From Ottowia oryzae (GTDB taxonomy: Bacteria > Pseudomonadota > Gammaproteobacteria > Burkholderiales > Burkholderiaceae_C), in NCBI RefSeq assembly GCF_003008535.1, contig NZ_CP027666.1, positions 2,841,501 to 2,905,500 of the forward strand: a DNA stretch of 64,000 bases, read 5' to 3'. Positions within the stretch are counted from its first letter, which is position 1. Each line of letters begins with the position of its first letter. Below the pieces are notes generated by a model, which had not been told where the DNA came from, searched no databases, and worked only from the letters and a program-made list of their open reading frames with translations. Shown here piece after piece: positions 41,855 through 51,957 of this stretch. Made by a program: the position numbers and the translations under genes.

Positions 41855-42254
41855 TCGAATGCCTCCTCGGATCATTCTGGGCGCCGAGTGTGACGGCCGC
41901 CCATGTCTTGAGGTGCGGGCGGCCCACTGTTGGCAGGCCAGCGCACGCACCGCGAAAGACTGATGGAGGATGAGGGGCCGGATTGGTTCCCCGCGCAGCA
42001 CCGGCTAGCGCTGGCAGCTATCTATGTAATAGCAGAAGGATCGCGGCAAATGGGCTGCAACCGGGCGACAACTGGCCGCAGCGGGGCCGCAACTGAGTGT
42101 TAGCGGCGTGGCGCCAAAGCGGTGAAGAAGGATGGCCGCACGGCCGCAAGTGCATGAATCACTGGCCGCGCCGCCAAGCGCACGGTGGCCAGCGGCGGTG
42201 CGCCCGGGCGCTGCGCGGACGTGCCGCAGCGCCCTCAGGCCACCGCGCCGACGA
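41855..42254. other. Intergenic region (400 bp) upstream of the MscS-type gene
   Basis: It contains a partial dispersed-repeat copy (41985-42035). The rest is GC-rich with scattered CTGGCCGC words and no supported gene. The acyl-CoA synthetase gene ends at its far side, so the MscS-type promoter should lie here. Confidence 0.5.
41985..42035 (-). repeat. Dispersed repeat (ATAGCTGC family), partial
   Basis: On the minus strand it reads TGCTATTACATAGATAGCTG, then CCAGCGCTAGCCGGTGCTGC. The second half is poorly kept. Confidence 0.6.
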
Positions 42255-43898
42255 TCACACGTCGATGGCTTCGGCCGAGCCGGCCTGCTTGCGCAGCTCG
42301 AACTTCTGGATCTTGCCGGTGCTGGTCTTGGGCAGCTCGCCAAAGACGATGGCGCGCGGCACCTTGAAGCCGGCCAGGTGCTGCTTGCAGTGCGCCACGA
42401 TGTCGGCGGCGGTCACTTCGGCGCCGGGCTTGAGCTCCACAAACGCGCACGGCGTTTCGCCCCACTTCGGGTCGGGCTTGGCCACCACGGCCGCCGCCAT
42501 GACCGCCGGGTGGCGGTACAGCACGTCTTCCACCTCGATGGACGAAATGTTTTCGCCGCCCGAGATGATGATGTCCTTGCTGCGGTCCTTGATCTTGATG
42601 TAGCCGTCGGGGTACTGCACGGCCAGGTCGCCGCTGTGGAACCAGCCGCCGGCGAAGGCCTCGTCCGTCGCCTTGGGGTTCTTCAGGTAGCCCTTCATCG
42701 CGATGTTGCCGCGGAACATGATTTCGCCCATGGTTTCTCCGTCCATCGGCACGGGCTGCATCGTCTCGGGGTTGATCACGCGGGCGTCGCGCTGCAGGTG
42801 ATAGCGCACGCCCTGGCGCGCGTTCAGTCGCGCGCGCTCGCCAATGTCCAGCGCGGCCCAGCTGTCTTGCTTGGCGCACACGGTGGCGGGGCCGTACACC
42901 TCGGTCAGGCCGTACACGTGGGTCAGATCGAACCCCATTTCTTCCATGCCTTCGATCATCGAAGCCGGTGGCGCTGCACCGGCCACCATGCATTTCACGC
43001 CGCGCGGCACGCCTTCCTTCAACTCGGCCGGCGCGTTGACCAGCAAGCCGTGCACGATGGGCGCGCCGCAGTAGTGCGTGACGCCGTGCTGGCGGATGGC
43101 GTCGAAGATGGCTTTGGCCTCCACGCGGCGCAAGCACACGTTGACGCCCGCGCGCGCGGCCACCGTCCACGGAAAGCACCAGCCATTGCAGTGGAACATG
43201 GGCAGCGTCCACAGATACACCGCGTGCTTGGGCATGTCCCATTCCAGCACGTTGCTGACGGCGTTGGTGGCCGCGCCCCGGTGGTGGTAGACCACGCCCT
43301 TGGGGTTGCCCGTGGTGCCGCTGGTGTAGTTCAGCGCGATGGCGTCCCACTCATCAGCGGGCAGGTGCCATTCGAAGTCGGGGTCGCCGGTGGCGACAAA
43401 CGCGTCGTAGGTGGTGCTGCCCAGCTTCTCGCCTTCGCCGTACAGCGCGTCTTCCACGTCGATCACCAGCAGCGGCGCCTTGGACTGGCGCAGCGGCAGC
43501 GCCTTCTTGACGATGCTGGCGAATTCCGGGTCGACGATCAGGGCCTTGGCCTCACCATGGTCCAACATAAAGGCCACCGCCTCCGGGTCGAGCCGGGTGT
43601 TCAGGGTATTGAGCACCGCACCGGCCATCGGCACACCGAAATGCGCCTCCACCATCGGCGGCGTGTTGGGCAGCATGACGGCCACGGTGTCGTTCTTGCG
43701 GATACCGGCCTTTTGCAGCGCGCTGGCCAGCTGGCGGGTGCGCGCGTACGTCTCGGCCCAGCTGCGGCGCAGCGCGCCATGCACGATGGCCAGGTGGTTG
43801 GGATAGACCTCCGCGGTGCGCTGGATGAAGACCAGCGGCGTCATCGGCGCGTAGTTGGCGGGGGTGCGCGGCAGGTCGGTGTCGTAGATGCTGGCCAC
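42255..43898 (-). CDS. Acyl-CoA synthetase (AMP-forming)
   Basis: This 547-residue ANL-superfamily ligase activates a carboxylic acid to its CoA thioester. Motif A3 is NYTSGTTGNPKGVVYHH, A5 is VYGLTEVYGP, A7 is WFHSGDLAVQYPDGYIKIKD, A8 follows in DRSKDIIISGGENIS and the catalytic Lys is in PKTSTGKIQKFELR. It resembles DmdB-like and medium-chain acyl-CoA synthetases; the substrate cannot be assigned. The start is GTG 43898 with GGAGGAGAATCCC upstream. Not in an obvious operon. Confidence 0.9.
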   Translation of the reverse strand: MASIYDTDLPRTPANYAPMTPLVFIQRTAEVYPNHLAIVHGALRRSWAETYARTRQLASALQKAGIRKNDTVAVMLPNTPPMVEAHFGVPMAGAVLNTLNTRLDPEAVAFMLDHGEAKALIVDPEFASIVKKALPLRQSKAPLLVIDVEDALYGEGEKLGSTTYDAFVATGDPDFEWHLPADEWDAIALNYTSGTTGNPKGVVYHHRGAATNAVSNVLEWDMPKHAVYLWTLPMFHCNGWCFPWTVAARAGVNVCLRRVEAKAIFDAIRQHGVTHYCGAPIVHGLLVNAPAELKEGVPRGVKCMVAGAAPPASMIEGMEEMGFDLTHVYGLTEVYGPATVCAKQDSWAALDIGERARLNARQGVRYHLQRDARVINPETMQPVPMDGETMGEIMFRGNIAMKGYLKNPKATDEAFAGGWFHSGDLAVQYPDGYIKIKDRSKDIIISGGENISSIEVEDVLYRHPAVMAAAVVAKPDPKWGETPCAFVELKPGAEVTAADIVAHCKQHLAGFKVPRAIVFGELPKTSTGKIQKFELRKQAGSAEAIDV

Positions 43899-44145
43899 GG
43901 GATTCTCCTCCGTCGTTCGGGCAGGGGGCGGCGCTCGGGCGCCTTCGTGTTTGTACGGCTCATTCCATCATAGCCAGCGACGCCCACACCGGCCTGACAT
44001 GGCGTCCCAAGCGTCTATAGCGCATATAGCGTCAGTAACACCCGGCGTAGACCCACCGCAAAGCCTACCGCAACCACTCTTGACACAATTCTTACAAAGG
44101 CTGGACAGCGTCCAGACGAGGGGTTCACAACTAGAGAGGTTCACG

Positions 44146-45183
44146 ATGAAACGCAAGCCATTTCTTCCCACCACACTTGGCCTGGCCGCTGCCGCGTTGA
44201 TCATGGGCTTGTCCTTGCCGGTGCAGTCCGCCAACGACGAACCCATCCAGCCGCTGCAGCCCGCCAAGGTGACCGATCCGGCCAAGGTCGAACTGGGCAA
44301 GAAGCTGTGGTTCGACCCCCGGCTGTCGCGCTCGGGCTTTATCTCTTGCAACTCGTGCCACAACCTCAGCATGGGCGGCAGCGACAACGTCGCCGCCTCG
44401 ATTGGTGACCGTTGGCAAAAAGGCGGCATCAATTCGCCCACGGTGTTGAACTCGGGCCTGAGCATCGCCCAGTTCTGGGACGGCCGCGCCAAGGACTTGG
44501 CCGCCCAGGCTGGTGGCCCCATCGCCAACCCGATCGAGATGGCCTCCACGCACGACGCGGCCGTGGCCACGCTGCAGTCCATTCCCGGCTACGTGAAGGA
44601 ATTCAAGAGCGTCTACAAGGTCGACGCGATCGACATCCAGCAGGTGACCGACGCCCTGGCCGCGTTCGAAGCCACGCTGGTCACGCCCAATTCGCGGTTT
44701 GACCAATGGCTCAAGGGCGACAAGAAAGCCATCACCGATGTTGAACTGAAGGGCTACCAGCTGTTCAAGTCGTCCGGCTGCGTGGCCTGCCACAACGGCC
44801 CGGCCGTGGGTGGCACCATGTTCATGAAGATGGGCGTGGTGGAGGAGTACAAGACCAACCACCCGGCTGAGGGCCGCTCTGCCGTCACCGGCAACGCCAT
44901 TGACCGCTTCACCTTCAAGGTGCCCACGCTGCGCAACGTTGAGCTGACCTACCCGTACTTCCACGACGGCGCGGCCAAAACACTGACCGAGGCGGTGGAC
45001 ATCATGGGCCGGCTGCAGTTGGGGCGCGTGTACTCGAAAGAGGAAAACGCCCAGATCGTGGCCTTCCTGAAAACGCTGACGGGCGACCAGCCGAAGATCA
45101 CGCTGCCGATCCTGCCGGTGTCGAGCGACGCCACCCCGCGCCCCGACCCCTTCGCGCCGATCGTCGTGCCGGGCAAGAAGTAA
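44146..45183 (+). CDS. Di-haem cytochrome c peroxidase
   Basis: This 345-residue periplasmic enzyme reduces hydrogen peroxide with electrons from cytochrome c. A signal peptide is present (to about residue 24, VQSAND). Two haem c sites are visible: CNSCH near residue 70 and CVACH near 216. NPIEMASTHD and the loop near SKEENAQIVAFLKTLTG are typical of bacterial CCP/MauG proteins. AGAGG precedes ATG 44146 and a TTGACA lies at 44080. A Fur-family regulator gene starts 13 bp downstream, suggesting a peroxide-response pair. Confidence 0.92.
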   Translation: MKRKPFLPTTLGLAAAALIMGLSLPVQSANDEPIQPLQPAKVTDPAKVELGKKLWFDPRLSRSGFISCNSCHNLSMGGSDNVAASIGDRWQKGGINSPTVLNSGLSIAQFWDGRAKDLAAQAGGPIANPIEMASTHDAAVATLQSIPGYVKEFKSVYKVDAIDIQQVTDALAAFEATLVTPNSRFDQWLKGDKKAITDVELKGYQLFKSSGCVACHNGPAVGGTMFMKMGVVEEYKTNHPAEGRSAVTGNAIDRFTFKVPTLRNVELTYPYFHDGAAKTLTEAVDIMGRLQLGRVYSKEENAQIVAFLKTLTGDQPKITLPILPVSSDATPRPDPFAPIVVPGKK

Positions 45184-45196
45184 GCGCAGCGCGACC

Positions 45197-45667
45197 ATGG
45201 CACAGCGCCCACCGCCTGATCTGGCCATGGTGCAGCGCCTGCGCAATGCAGGCCTGCAGCCCACGCGCCAGCGCCTGGCGGTGGCGCAGGTGATGCTGAC
45301 GCGCCCCACGCACCTCACCGCAGATGAGGTGCTTAAACTGCTTCTGGAGCCTGCCAGCAGTGCGCCAGCAGCTATCAAAAACAAAGCGCCTGACGCCGAC
45401 AGCCGGGCGCCGATTTCGCGCGCCACCGTCTACGCCACGCTGGCTCAGTTCGCGCAGGCAGGCTTGCTGCGCGAGCTGCACACCGGCACTGGCGCCGTGG
45501 TGTACGACAGCAATCCCACGCTGCACCCGCACTGGATCGACCTGGACAGCGGCCAGGCGCACGATCTGCCGCCCGAAGTCGCGCTGCGCGTGGACGGGCT
45601 GGACAAACTGCCCGCCGGCCTGCAGATCGAAGACGTGCAACTGATGCTGCGGGCGCGCCGCACCTGA
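45197..45667 (+). CDS. Fur-family regulator with repeat-encoded insertion
   Basis: The product is 156 residues. The DNA-binding part is LRNAGLQPTRQRLAVAQVML, HLTADEVLKLL, then SRATVYATLAQFAQAGLL. Between these two, a copy of the dispersed repeat (45330-45384) adds about 18 residues (PASSAPAAIKNKAPDADS), where Fur and PerR have only a few. The second domain keeps HPHWIDL, but the CxxC zinc sites of many Fur proteins are absent. It is next to cytochrome c peroxidase, so a PerR- or Irr-like role is plausible. The insertion may affect DNA binding. Confidence 0.82.
   Translation: MAQRPPPDLAMVQRLRNAGLQPTRQRLAVAQVMLTRPTHLTADEVLKLLLEPASSAPAAIKNKAPDADSRAPISRATVYATLAQFAQAGLLRELHTGTGAVVYDSNPTLHPHWIDLDSGQAHDLPPEVALRVDGLDKLPAGLQIEDVQLMLRARRT
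45330..45384 (-). repeat. Dispersed repeat (ATAGCTGC family), inside Fur-family gene
   Basis: On the minus strand it reads TTTTTGATAGCTGCTGGCGC, then GCAGGCTCCAGAAGCAGTTT. It is in the opposite orientation to the gene and creates no stop codon. Confidence 0.7.
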
Positions 45668-45740
45668 AAACGCCCCGCGCTGAAGGGCCATGGCGCGCCA
45701 GCGCGTCCCGCGCGCACCGCCCATCCGTCACAATCGACCC

Positions 45741-47600
45741 GTGGCCATCCCGCAACATTTCATTCAGGAACTTCTGGCGCGCGCCGACGTGGTGGAAATC
45801 GTCGGCCGCTATGTGCAGCTGAAGAAAACCGGCGCGAATTTCTCGGGGCTGTGCCCGTTTCACAGCGAAAAATCGCCCTCGTTCACCGTCAGCCCGTCGA
45901 AACAGTTCTATCACTGCTTTGGTTGCGGCAAGAACGGCAACGCCATCGGTTTTCTGATGGACCACACCGGCGCCGGCTTTGTCGAAGTGGTGCACGATCT
46001 GGCCCAGCAGTACGGCATGCAGGTGCCCGAGGACGAACGCAGCCCCGCCGAGCGCGAACGCGCCGCACAAGAAACCGCCCAGCGCGCCACGCTGACCAGC
46101 GTGCTGCAGCGCGCGGCCGACGCCTACCGCGACCACCTGAAGCACTCACCCAAGGCGGTCGCGTACCTCAAGCAGCGAGGCCTGTCGGGGCAAATCGCCA
46201 AGCAGTTCGGGCTGGGCTACGCCCCCGAAGGCTGGCGCGCCCTGGCCAGCGTGTTCCCCGACTACGCCGACCCGCTGCTCGATGAAAGCGGCCTGGTCAT
46301 CACCGGCGAAGACGACGACGGCAAGCGCTACGACCGTTTTCGTGACCGGGTGATGTTCCCCATTCGCAGCGTCAAGGGCGACGTGATCGGCTTTGGCGGG
46401 CGCGTGCTGGGCGACGAGAAGCCCAAGTACCTCAATTCGCCCGAAACCCCGGTGTTCCACAAGGGCCGCGAGCTGTACGGGCTGTTTGAAGCGCGCAGCG
46501 CCTTGCGCGAACACGGCTACGCGCTGGTCACCGAGGGCTACATGGACGTGGTGGCCCTGGCGCAGCTGGGTTTTGGCAACGCCGTGGCCACGCTAGGCAC
46601 GGCCTGCACGCCCGAGCATGTGCAAAAGCTGTTTCGCTTCACCGACAGCGTGGTGTTCAGTTTTGACGGCGACGCGGCCGGGCGACGCGCCGCGCGCAAG
46701 GCACTCGACGCCGCGCTGGCCATGGCCACCGACACGCGCAGCATCAAGTTTCTGTTTCTCCCACCCGAGCACGACCCGGACAGCTTCATCCGCGCCGAGG
46801 GCGCCGAGGCGTTTGGCGAAGCCGTGCGCCAAGCCACCCCGCTGTCGCGCTTCATGCTGGAGGCCGCCACCGAAGGCTGCGACATGGCCAGTGCCGAGGG
46901 GCGGTCGCACTTCGCGGCCAACGCGCGCCCGCTGTGGCAGGCGCTGCCCGCTGGCGCACTGGCGCAGCAGCTGCTGAGTGAGATTGCGGCGCAAGTGCAG
47001 CTGGGCACGCACGAGCTGGAGCAGCTTTGGGGCCTGCAGCGCCCTGGCGCACGTCGCATGGGTGGCGAACGCTCTGAAAACAGGAGCTACCAGCGCAAGC
47101 CGGATGGGCGCAAACCGCAGTTTTCTTCACAAAGGCCTGAAGCGCGCGAAGGCCGTCAGGCGGGGCGCCCCGTGCGAGCCCAACCCGGCTCGCGCGCCAG
47201 CCGCGCACTGCAAATCGTGCTGACCGAGCCCGCGCTGTGGGACCAGATCAGCCAGGTTGAGCAAGCCATGCTGTGCGACCTGCCAGCGCCCCACGGGCCG
47301 CTTTTCGTATGGCTGTCCGGACAAATGCTGGACCACGGGCCGCAGCCCTGGGCGGCGCTGCGCGAGGCGGTGGTCGAGCAGCCCTACGCCAGCGTGGCGC
47401 AGCAGGTGATGGTGGAGCAGTACGAAGGCATCGAAGCCAGCGCCACCGACCTGCGCGACATCCTGCGGCAAGAACATGAGGCGCAGATCAAGCGCGGCAT
47501 GGACGCCGCGCTGGCCGCCGGCGACGCGCCGCTGTACCAGTCGCTGACGCGCGAGCTGGCTGCGCTGAAGCGCCCTCAGCCGAGGGAATCGGTCGATTGA
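45741..47600 (+). CDS. dnaG: DNA primase
   Basis: This 619-residue primase makes RNA primers for replication. The zinc-binding domain is CPFHSEKSPSF with CFGCG; the catalytic TOPRIM core includes VTEGYMDVVALAQLGFGNAV and FSFDGDAAGRRAA. The C-terminal DnaB-interacting domain follows a basic linker (about residues 438-480) that contains a dispersed-repeat copy. The GTG at 45741 starts the conserved MAIPQHFIQEL; an upstream ATG (45690) would add 17 unlike residues. rpoD follows, the rpsU-dnaG-rpoD order being common, but no rpsU lies just upstream. Confidence 0.93.
   Translation: MAIPQHFIQELLARADVVEIVGRYVQLKKTGANFSGLCPFHSEKSPSFTVSPSKQFYHCFGCGKNGNAIGFLMDHTGAGFVEVVHDLAQQYGMQVPEDERSPAERERAAQETAQRATLTSVLQRAADAYRDHLKHSPKAVAYLKQRGLSGQIAKQFGLGYAPEGWRALASVFPDYADPLLDESGLVITGEDDDGKRYDRFRDRVMFPIRSVKGDVIGFGGRVLGDEKPKYLNSPETPVFHKGRELYGLFEARSALREHGYALVTEGYMDVVALAQLGFGNAVATLGTACTPEHVQKLFRFTDSVVFSFDGDAAGRRAARKALDAALAMATDTRSIKFLFLPPEHDPDSFIRAEGAEAFGEAVRQATPLSRFMLEAATEGCDMASAEGRSHFAANARPLWQALPAGALAQQLLSEIAAQVQLGTHELEQLWGLQRPGARRMGGERSENRSYQRKPDGRKPQFSSQRPEAREGRQAGRPVRAQPGSRASRALQIVLTEPALWDQISQVEQAMLCDLPAPHGPLFVWLSGQMLDHGPQPWAALREAVVEQPYASVAQQVMVEQYEGIEASATDLRDILRQEHEAQIKRGMDAALAAGDAPLYQSLTRELAALKRPQPRESVD
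47072..47128 (+). repeat. Dispersed repeat (ATAGCTGC family), inside dnaG
   Basis: It reads AGGAGCTACCAGCGCAAGCC, GGATGGGCGC, then CCGCAGTTTTC. It is degenerate compared with other copies and read in a different frame from the cysN, selB and trpF copies. It lies in the linker between core and helicase-binding domains. Confidence 0.55.
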
Positions 47601-47725
47601 CCACCCTGATCGGCCTGGTAGGTGTGCTTGGCCTTTGACCAGGTCCAGAAGAGCCGCGGCGCAATCCAGCGCTGCTCGGGCGACACCAAAGTGTGTCCAG
47701 CGCCCTTGAAACCAGGCTGCGACGC

Positions 47726-47731
47726 TATAAT
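47726..47731 (+). promoter_or_regulatory. Candidate -10 for rpoD in the dnaG-rpoD gap
   Basis: A perfect TATAAT lies 292 bp before the rpoD start, in a 422-bp gap with no other recognised gene. TTGAAA at 47706 is only 14 bp upstream, too close for a good -35. The stretch 47680-47735, read on the minus strand (ATAGC, GGGCGCTGGA, CACTTTGG), also looks like a degenerate copy of the dispersed repeat, so the match could be incidental. Confidence 0.45.
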
Positions 47732-48022
47732 TAAAGGCTTGTCACCGGCAAGAGCGACAGCAGCACCTCCGGCCCGGCCAGCGCGCCTACGTCAAGCGCG
47801 CCCTACCTTACCCAAGGGATGGCCAACATACCGCAAGGACTGCACCCCAAATGATCGCCCTCCCCTTGCCCTGACGGAGTGCCTGCAGCCGACCTGCCTT
47901 GTCACAAGGCCAAGCCAGTTTGCAGCGCGCAGTTCCGTTGTCCGTTTGTTGCGCCCTTGAAGCTCCGCGGCTGCCTGCATAGGCCGCGCGGCGCCATCGC
48001 GCACCCATTGCAAGGTTGATTC

Positions 48023-50287
<2,265 letters not shown>

Positions 50288-50306
50288 GCGCCCTCCGCGC
50301 CCGGCA

Positions 50307-50353
50307 GCGCCGCCCGCCAACGCCTTTCACCGAATTGCGTTGGCGGGCGGCGC
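50307..50353 (+). terminator. Strong hairpin after rpoD
   Basis: GCGCCGCCCGCCAACGC (50307-50323) and its exact complement (50337-50353) make a 17-bp stem with a 13-base loop. The T-run after it is poor (GTCGTTTGG), but the stem is very stable and placed 20 bp after the rpoD stop. Confidence 0.75.
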
Positions 50354-50420
50354 GTCGTTTGGGGCCCACAGTTTGCGGGCTCCGCACAGGGTTGCCGGCA
50401 AAACGAACAGCGTTGGCCGC

Positions 50421-50426
50421 TACAAT
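50421..50426 (+). promoter_or_regulatory. Candidate -10 element for the asd leader transcript
   Basis: TACAAT lies 9 bases before the leader ATG at 50436, with no Shine-Dalgarno in between. No convincing -35 is present at normal spacing (TTGCCG at 50392 is too far). The layout matches that before the hom leader. Confidence 0.5.
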
Positions 50427-50435
50427 GCCGAATTC

Positions 50436-50537
50436 ATGAACGCCCTGGCCTGCTTCCACCGCACGCTTCCGACGCCCTCCGTCGGTTCGCTGGCCGCGCT
50501 GCGTTCACGCATTACCACGACCACCAAGAAAGACTGA
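50436..50537 (+). CDS. Putative leader peptide upstream of asd
   Basis: This 33-codon frame starts MNALACFHRTLPTP and ends SRITTTTKKD then TGA. Ile, four Thr, two Lys and Asp, all of the aspartate family, stand together at its end. asd, the second step of that pathway, starts 95 bp later. It shares Cys6, RTL, Gly17, Ala-Ala, Arg25 and Ile-Thr-Thr with the hom leader. No Rho-independent terminator lies between it and asd; an inverted repeat at 50595 does. Translation and a regulatory role are inferred. Confidence 0.55.
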   Translation: MNALACFHRTLPTPSVGSLAALRSRITTTTKKD

Positions 50538-50594
50538 CTCCAGTCTGGTTCGTCGTGCGCCCGCCTACCCGGAGCTCCTGACGAGCCGGAGGGG

Positions 50595-50617
50595 TCAAAC
50601 AGATTAACTTTGTTTGA
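50595..50617. promoter_or_regulatory. Inverted repeat just upstream of asd
   Basis: TCAAACA (50595-50601) and TGTTTGA (50611-50617) are separated by 9 bases, ending 15 bases before the asd ATG. It could be an operator, or an RNA hairpin next to the ribosome site (GAAAGG). Confidence 0.5.
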
Positions 50618-50632
50618 AAGGCGCGCAAGAAA

Positions 50633-51769
50633 ATGAAAGTTGGCAACGTCGTAGGCCTCGTCGGCTGGCGGGGGATGGTCGGTTCCGTGCTCATGGATCG
50701 CATGGAGGCCGAGAACGATTTCAGCCTGATCGAGCCCATCTTCTTTTCGACCAGCAACGCGGGCGGTGCAGCCCCCGCAATGGCCAAGAATGATAAAACC
50801 CTCAAGGATGCACACGATCTGGACGCACTGAAGAAGTGCGACGTGATCCTGACCTGCCAGGGTGGCGATTACACGTCTGAGGTGTTCCCCAAGCTGCGCG
50901 CAGCGGGCTGGAAAGGCCACTGGATCGACGCAGCCAGCACATTGCGCATGAACAGCGACGCCGTGATCGTGCTGGATCCGGTCAATCTGCCTGTGATCCA
51001 GTCGGCCATGGCCAAGGGCGGCAACAATTGGATTGGCGGCAACTGCACCGTCAGCTGCATGCTGATGGGCGTTGGCGCGCTGTACAAGGCCGGCCTCGTC
51101 GAATGGATGAGCACGCAGACCTACCAAGCCGCCAGCGGCGGCGGCGCACAACACATGCGCGAACTGCTGACCCAATTCGGCACGCTCAACGCCGAGGTCA
51201 AGGCGCTTTTGCAGGACCCCAAAAGCGCCATCCTCGAGATCGACCGCAAAGTCATCGCCAAGCAGCGCGCGCTCACGGCCGAAGAAACGGCCAACTTCGG
51301 CGTGCCGCTGGGCGGCTCGCTGATCCCGTGGATCGATAAGGACATGGGCAACGGGGTCAGCCGCGAAGAGTGGAAAGGAATGGCCGAGACGAACAAGATC
51401 CTTGGCTTGGGCGAAGGCTTTGAAAGCGCCGCGATTCCAGTGGACGGCTTCTGTGTGCGCGTAGGCGCCATGCGCTGCCACAGCCAAGCCTTGACCTTCA
51501 AACTGAAGAAGGACGTGCCGCTGGACGAGATCGAGGCCATGATCGCCGCAGACAACGACTGGGTGAAGGTCGTGCCGAACAACAAGGAAGCTACCCTGGC
51601 CGACCTGACCCCGGTGGCCGTCACCGGCACGATGACCATTCCTGTGGGCAGGATCCGCAAGCTGGCCATGGGGCCGGAGTACCTGGGCGCCTTCACCATC
51701 GGCGATCAACTGCTCTGGGGGGCGGCCGAGCCGCTGCGCCGCATGCTGCGCATCCTGCTTGAGGCCTGA
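50633..51769 (+). CDS. asd: Aspartate-semialdehyde dehydrogenase
   Basis: This 378-residue enzyme makes aspartate semialdehyde from aspartyl phosphate, the common precursor of Lys, Thr, Met, Ile and diaminopimelate. The NADP fold is VGLVGWRGMVGSVL; the nucleophile is the Cys of GGNCTVSCMLMG; QAASGGGAQHMREL and the His in RVGAMRCHSQALTFKL are family active-site segments. It is of the Gram-negative E. coli type. It is preceded by the Thr-rich leader frame. Confidence 0.95.
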   Translation: MKVGNVVGLVGWRGMVGSVLMDRMEAENDFSLIEPIFFSTSNAGGAAPAMAKNDKTLKDAHDLDALKKCDVILTCQGGDYTSEVFPKLRAAGWKGHWIDAASTLRMNSDAVIVLDPVNLPVIQSAMAKGGNNWIGGNCTVSCMLMGVGALYKAGLVEWMSTQTYQAASGGGAQHMRELLTQFGTLNAEVKALLQDPKSAILEIDRKVIAKQRALTAEETANFGVPLGGSLIPWIDKDMGNGVSREEWKGMAETNKILGLGEGFESAAIPVDGFCVRVGAMRCHSQALTFKLKKDVPLDEIEAMIAADNDWVKVVPNNKEATLADLTPVAVTGTMTIPVGRIRKLAMGPEYLGAFTIGDQLLWGAAEPLRRMLRILLEA

Positions 51770-51781
51770 TACCCTTGCGCT

Positions 51782-51802
51782 CGGGCGGCTGTCTGCCGCC
51801 CG
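51782..51802 (+). terminator. Hairpin after asd
   Basis: CGGGCGGC (51782-51789) pairs with GCCGCCCG (51795-51802) over a 5-base loop, 13 bp after the asd stop. The T-run is weak. Confidence 0.55.
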
Positions 51803-51957
51803 TCGTTGCCAACCGACAACATCCAGGCGACGCTTTCGGCGCCGGGGTAACTTGTGAGAAGAGTTAACCGGTGTCTCAGCTTGTCAGCCTAATTTGTTGA
51901 TGTTAATGTCGATTTTCAATTTCGTCTCGGCCAGGCTACGCCTGCCATTTATCCGCT

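Noticed and set aside
43975..44145. OxyR or Fur site before the cytochrome c peroxidase gene
   Set aside because: Only a TTGACA at 44080 stands out; no convincing regulator site or -10 could be identified.
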